64,000 nucleotides of DNA, taken from positions 496,001-560,000 of the forward strand of contig NZ_NOWF01000001.1 in assembly GCF_002245355.1 (NCBI RefSeq), in the 5' to 3' direction. The notes beneath the pieces are model-generated. The model did not search any database. It was not told the origin of the DNA and saw nothing but the letters and a program-made list of their open reading frames with translations. This DNA is from Paludifilum halophilum. Its GTDB lineage: Bacteria; Bacillota; Bacilli; Thermoactinomycetales; DSM-45169. The position numbers and the translations under genes were made by a program. Shown here piece by piece: positions 61,175-64,000 of this stretch; position 1 is the first letter of the stretch, and the number at the start of each line of letters is the position of its first letter.

Positions 61175-62479
61175 CTAAACCCCTCTCCCGGAACCGTACA
61201 GGCGATCGTACATCTTAAGGGCGAAGGGATCCGTCATCCCCGCGATATAATCGCAAACCACCCGCAGCCGGCTGTCCGGGTTCCGTTCAATCTTTTTACG
61301 ATCATTTTCCGGAAGGAGTTTCATTTCCTCTCGGTAAGCGTCGAACAACATGCGAACCACCCGTTCACCTCTCCACCCCATCGCCCGCACTTGGGGAGAG
61401 TGAATCACTCTTTTTTCCACCACTTCTTTTAAACGGGCATTCAGCTCTTTCAAATCATCAGGCAGAACCGCACGATATTTTAACCGGTCTCGGAAGGACG
61501 TCTCTCCGACTTGAATCATCTCAATGCGGTTGACGAAAGCAGAGATCAGAAAAGCAAAAAGTTGTTTCAGATCCGATTTGAAATCTTCCCTCCGGGGATT
61601 CAGAAAGCGTGTCACTTCCGCCGCCCGTTCGACTTCCTCATAACGCCCGTATCCTCCCCGGGTAAGGATCGCCTGCAGTTCCTCACATTCCACTAACTGG
61701 AGGTTGATCGCATCCTCCAGATCATGAGTGGCGTAAGCGATATCGTCAGCCAGCTCAACGATGGAACACTCGAAGGAAAGATTTAAGGTTCTCTGTGGGC
61801 AATCCAGTCGGGACGGTTCCTTCTGTTCCAGATAAAAGGCTCGTTCCTCCTCCGACAGCGGGGCTAAAACCCATTCAAAGGTTTCCCGATCACAGTTGAA
61901 AATACTGGCCTTCGGCGGCCAGCCCCGCCTACCGGCATCCCGAAGCAACTCCTCATCGTAGACAATGGGATACTTGAGGACCGCCATCAACAGGCCGCGG
62001 GTCAGATTCAACCCCTCCCCCTTCTTTCCCTCCAACCGGGTTAACAAGCGAAACGTATGAGCGTTTCCCTCAAATCCCCCTTCCTCCAACATACAGCCAT
62101 TAAGCGCTCTTTCCCCTTCGTGCCCGAAGGGTGGATGACCCAGATCGTGAGCCAGCGAGGCGGCTTCCACCAACGAAATATCGATCTTTGCCCCTTCCTG
62201 CAACCTCTCTGACCGGTGGTTGAGAGAAAGGGCGATTCCCCTGGCAATTTGTGCCGTTTCTAATGAATGGGTCAGGCGAGTCCTGTGAAAATCCCCCACC
62301 TCTGTTCCAATCACTTGCTTTTTGGCCTGCAGCCTTCGAAAAGCGGCACTATGAATAATCCGGCCGTAATCCCGCTCAAAATCATCCCGGATCTCCCGGT
62401 TGGATCGGGAACGTTCGCCAAATCTCCGTTTCCGATCCTCTTTGGAATAAAAGGGATTCTCCCGATCGGTCAGCAGCAT
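61175..62479 (-). CDS. dgt: Deoxyguanosinetriphosphate triphosphohydrolase-like protein (HD domain)
   Basis: A 434-residue HD-domain dNTPase. RDYGRIIHSAAFRRLQAKKQV opens it; metal ligands are in THSLETAQIARG (first His) and AHDLGHPPFGHEGE (HD pair). The last ligand Asp is in VELADDIAYATHDLEDA. The EGNAHTFRLLTRLE segment is family-typical. It removes triphosphate from dNTPs to limit the pool, opposing the class II reductase at 8-11 kb. GGAGGAGCGAGCG precedes the ATG. The hairpin after the chitinase gene lies between the two upstream. Confidence 0.92.
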   Translation of the reverse strand: MLLTDRENPFYSKEDRKRRFGERSRSNREIRDDFERDYGRIIHSAAFRRLQAKKQVIGTEVGDFHRTRLTHSLETAQIARGIALSLNHRSERLQEGAKIDISLVEAASLAHDLGHPPFGHEGERALNGCMLEEGGFEGNAHTFRLLTRLEGKKGEGLNLTRGLLMAVLKYPIVYDEELLRDAGRRGWPPKASIFNCDRETFEWVLAPLSEEERAFYLEQKEPSRLDCPQRTLNLSFECSIVELADDIAYATHDLEDAINLQLVECEELQAILTRGGYGRYEEVERAAEVTRFLNPRREDFKSDLKQLFAFLISAFVNRIEMIQVGETSFRDRLKYRAVLPDDLKELNARLKEVVEKRVIHSPQVRAMGWRGERVVRMLFDAYREEMKLLPENDRKKIERNPDSRLRVVCDYIAGMTDPFALKMYDRLYGSGRGV

Positions 62480-62618
62480 CGCTCGCTCCTCCCATCTTCG
62501 TCATTTTTGCTTTGAATCGTTTCTTCCAATATATCAGACTTTCGCTTTTTGGTCAGAAGGTTGAACCTGCACCAAAACGATCATGTGCGCCAGCGATTCT
62601 AAGCCCTTTGAACAAAAG

Positions 62619-62646
62619 AAGACGACCCCGAACGGGGCCGTCTTCC
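62619..62646 (-). terminator. Terminator of the chitinase gene
   Basis: Arms AAGACG-CCCC/GGGG-CGTCTT with a GAAC loop, then CTTTTG on the minus strand. Confidence 0.85.
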
Positions 62647-62655
62647 TATCGTCCC

Positions 62656-63966
62656 TTATCGAAGGTCGTTGTATACTTGATTTAAGAGGGTGCCGTTCCG
62701 ATCGGAAGCCAACTCCCAGAACATCGCTCCAGCCAATCCCTTGGATTTTATATAGTCGGTCTTATACCCGATCGATTCCTCATCGTCGTAAGTAATGAAA
62801 GTTTGGGTGTCCGGATTGTACAGGTACGGGACTTTGGCGTCATCGTTCCAGTGGCGGGTATAACCGTTTTTGTTGATATAGTTTTCCTCAAGATCGGCGT
62901 AGTCGAACACTCCATCTTCCCAGGTTCCTTCTCGGGCGGGTCCGGAGCATGACTGATACAGACCGTTGTTGCTCGATGAACAGCCGTCCCAGCCCCGGCC
63001 GTAGAAAGGCATCCCAAGGACGAGCTTGTCTTTGGGTACTCCTGCATCCAGATGTCCTTGAACCGCGGCGTCCACATAGTAATTGTCCGCGTGGGAGGAA
63101 GGATCATCGGGATCTCGATAGAGGGGAGCGTTGTTGTTGCTTTCATCTTCCCAACCACCGTGGAAATCATAGGTCATAATGTTGATCCAATCGAGATCAT
63201 CCTCCACCTTGTCCAATTCCGTATTTTCGACATAGTCGGGGCTGGCCCCGCTAGCGATCGTCAGCAGATAATCCTTGCCGTCCTCTGCACCCGCTTGATC
63301 CAGCGTCTCTCTCATCTTTTTCATCAGGAGAGTGAAGTTTTGCTTGTCTTCCGGCCGGCCCGGCTCCAAACCGCCGTCCACCGGATACTCCCAGTCCAGA
63401 TCCACTCCGTCGAATCCCCACTCCCGGATGAAATCGACCGCACTCTCGGCAAACTTGGTCCGAGAAGCTTCCGTCATGGCCACATCGGAAAAGTTGCCGG
63501 ACCAGGTCCAGCCTCCCACAGAGATCAACGTCTTCAAATGGGGGTGTTCCTGTTTCAGTTTGTTCAGCTGATTGAAGTTCCCCCGCTTACAGCCGGGTTC
63601 CCAGCAATCCCCGGGGAAGAACTTGTCTGTATCGGCATAGGGATCGCCCAATACGACCTCCCCGCCGGAAATATTGGCGAAAGCGTAATTAATATGGGTG
63701 ACTTTACTCGCGTCGATATCAGCGACCTGATAGTCTCTGTCATAGGTTGCCCAACCCGGATAATAGGCAATGACTTTGTGTTCCGAATCCGTTTGCACTG
63801 TAAGGGATTCGCCGGCATCAGAAGTGTTTCCCGCCGCGTCTCCCGCTTTGACGGGAACGGGTTGAAAACCGGAAACCAACGTGAAAATCAGCAAGGCGGT
63901 CAAACACAGCGCAGCGCTTTTGGTCATCAAACGGGAATGGCTGAGGAAAGGAAACAATCGAATCAC
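62656..63966 (-). CDS. Secreted chitinase (GH18)
   Basis: A 436-residue exported GH18 enzyme. A signal peptide (hydrophobic ALCLTALLIFTLVSGF) precedes the barrel, which has VIAYYPGWATYDRDY, KTLISVGGWTWSGNFS and the catalytic GFDGVDLDWEYP with DxxDxDxE and Glu as the proton donor. MTYDFHGGW and MPFYGRGW line the substrate groove, and the last strand is GAMFWELASD. It cleaves chitin; there is no chitin-binding or fibronectin domain. Insertion CWEPGCKRGNF and CSSSNNGLYQSC may form disulfides. The start (GTG 63966 or TTG 63957) is uncertain; its promoter is at or beyond the window edge. Confidence 0.93.
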   Translation of the reverse strand: MIRLFPFLSHSRLMTKSAALCLTALLIFTLVSGFQPVPVKAGDAAGNTSDAGESLTVQTDSEHKVIAYYPGWATYDRDYQVADIDASKVTHINYAFANISGGEVVLGDPYADTDKFFPGDCWEPGCKRGNFNQLNKLKQEHPHLKTLISVGGWTWSGNFSDVAMTEASRTKFAESAVDFIREWGFDGVDLDWEYPVDGGLEPGRPEDKQNFTLLMKKMRETLDQAGAEDGKDYLLTIASGASPDYVENTELDKVEDDLDWINIMTYDFHGGWEDESNNNAPLYRDPDDPSSHADNYYVDAAVQGHLDAGVPKDKLVLGMPFYGRGWDGCSSSNNGLYQSCSGPAREGTWEDGVFDYADLEENYINKNGYTRHWNDDAKVPYLYNPDTQTFITYDDEESIGYKTDYIKSKGLAGAMFWELASDRNGTLLNQVYNDLR

Positions 63967-64000
63967 ACCTTTCTCAATATTCGGTCATCCGATTAAAAAC

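Noticed and set aside
1-64000. CRISPR array, tRNA, rRNA, prophage or intact insertion sequence
   Set aside because: Looked for regular repeats, tRNA-like cloverleaves, transposase motifs and integrases; none seen.

Overview
The window looks like chromosomal DNA of an endospore-forming Bacillota. Gene content and order are Bacillus-like but moderately GC-rich. gcvT-gcvPA-gcvPB lies next to a divergent yqhH-yqhG pair, and there are MrfA/MrfB (YprA/YprB), LipM, Spo0M, a CwlC-type amidase, GbsA/GbsB/GbsR and a BglG-type MtlR. Purine-rich Shine-Dalgarno sequences precede most genes, and GTG/TTG starts are frequent. I would guess Thermoactinomycetaceae (Kroppenstedtia/Desmospora/Melghirimyces-like) from the GC level and the class II ribonucleotide reductase. 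That family placement is an inference. No rRNA, tRNA, intact insertion sequence, prophage or CRISPR array was seen.

Layout: 1-8 kb holds a partial patatin lipase, mntR, a DinB-like gene, hutH behind a structured attenuator leader, recQ, a decayed wrbA remnant, a metallophosphoesterase and a GDSL esterase. 8-12.5 kb holds the B12-dependent ribonucleotide reductase, divergent from D-amino-acid transaminase. 12.6-21 kb has two paralogous pseudokinase-membrane-beta-sandwich proteins flanking the exonuclease MrfB, then an SDR gene and the helicase MrfA. 21-29 kb has proline biosynthesis (proBA under a T-box) and the mannitol operon mtlA-mtlR-mtlF-mtlD with a cre site. 29-36 kb has lipM, an NAD-dependent epimerase, a secreted GH3 hexosaminidase, and a translationally coupled PLP aldolase plus FAD oxidase pair whose oxidase is frameshifted.

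36-46.8 kb has DUF779 plus aldehyde dehydrogenase, DUF4870, Spo0M, an MFS exporter, a secreted pyroglutamyl-peptidase-like protein, and the glycine cleavage operon under a tandem glycine riboswitch. 46.9-50.7 kb has yqhH-yqhG, a repeat-rich spacer and a CwlC-like amidase. 50.8-56 kb is a choline-to-betaine osmoprotection locus: GbsA, GbsB, GbsR and a sodium symporter resembling the animal high-affinity choline transporter. Two GTACA-N8-TGTAC inverted repeats lie in its divergent promoter region. 56-64 kb has an amino-acid ABC transporter interrupted by a small opposite-strand gene, a nitrilase-family amidase, two small unknown genes, a dGTPase and a secreted GH18 chitinase.

Best leads for something undescribed: the paired pseudokinase receptors around mrfB, the two-copy interspersed repeat with a compensating stem pair (near 18.7 and 49.8 kb), the hutH attenuator, and the gbs locus carrying its own symporter and operators.
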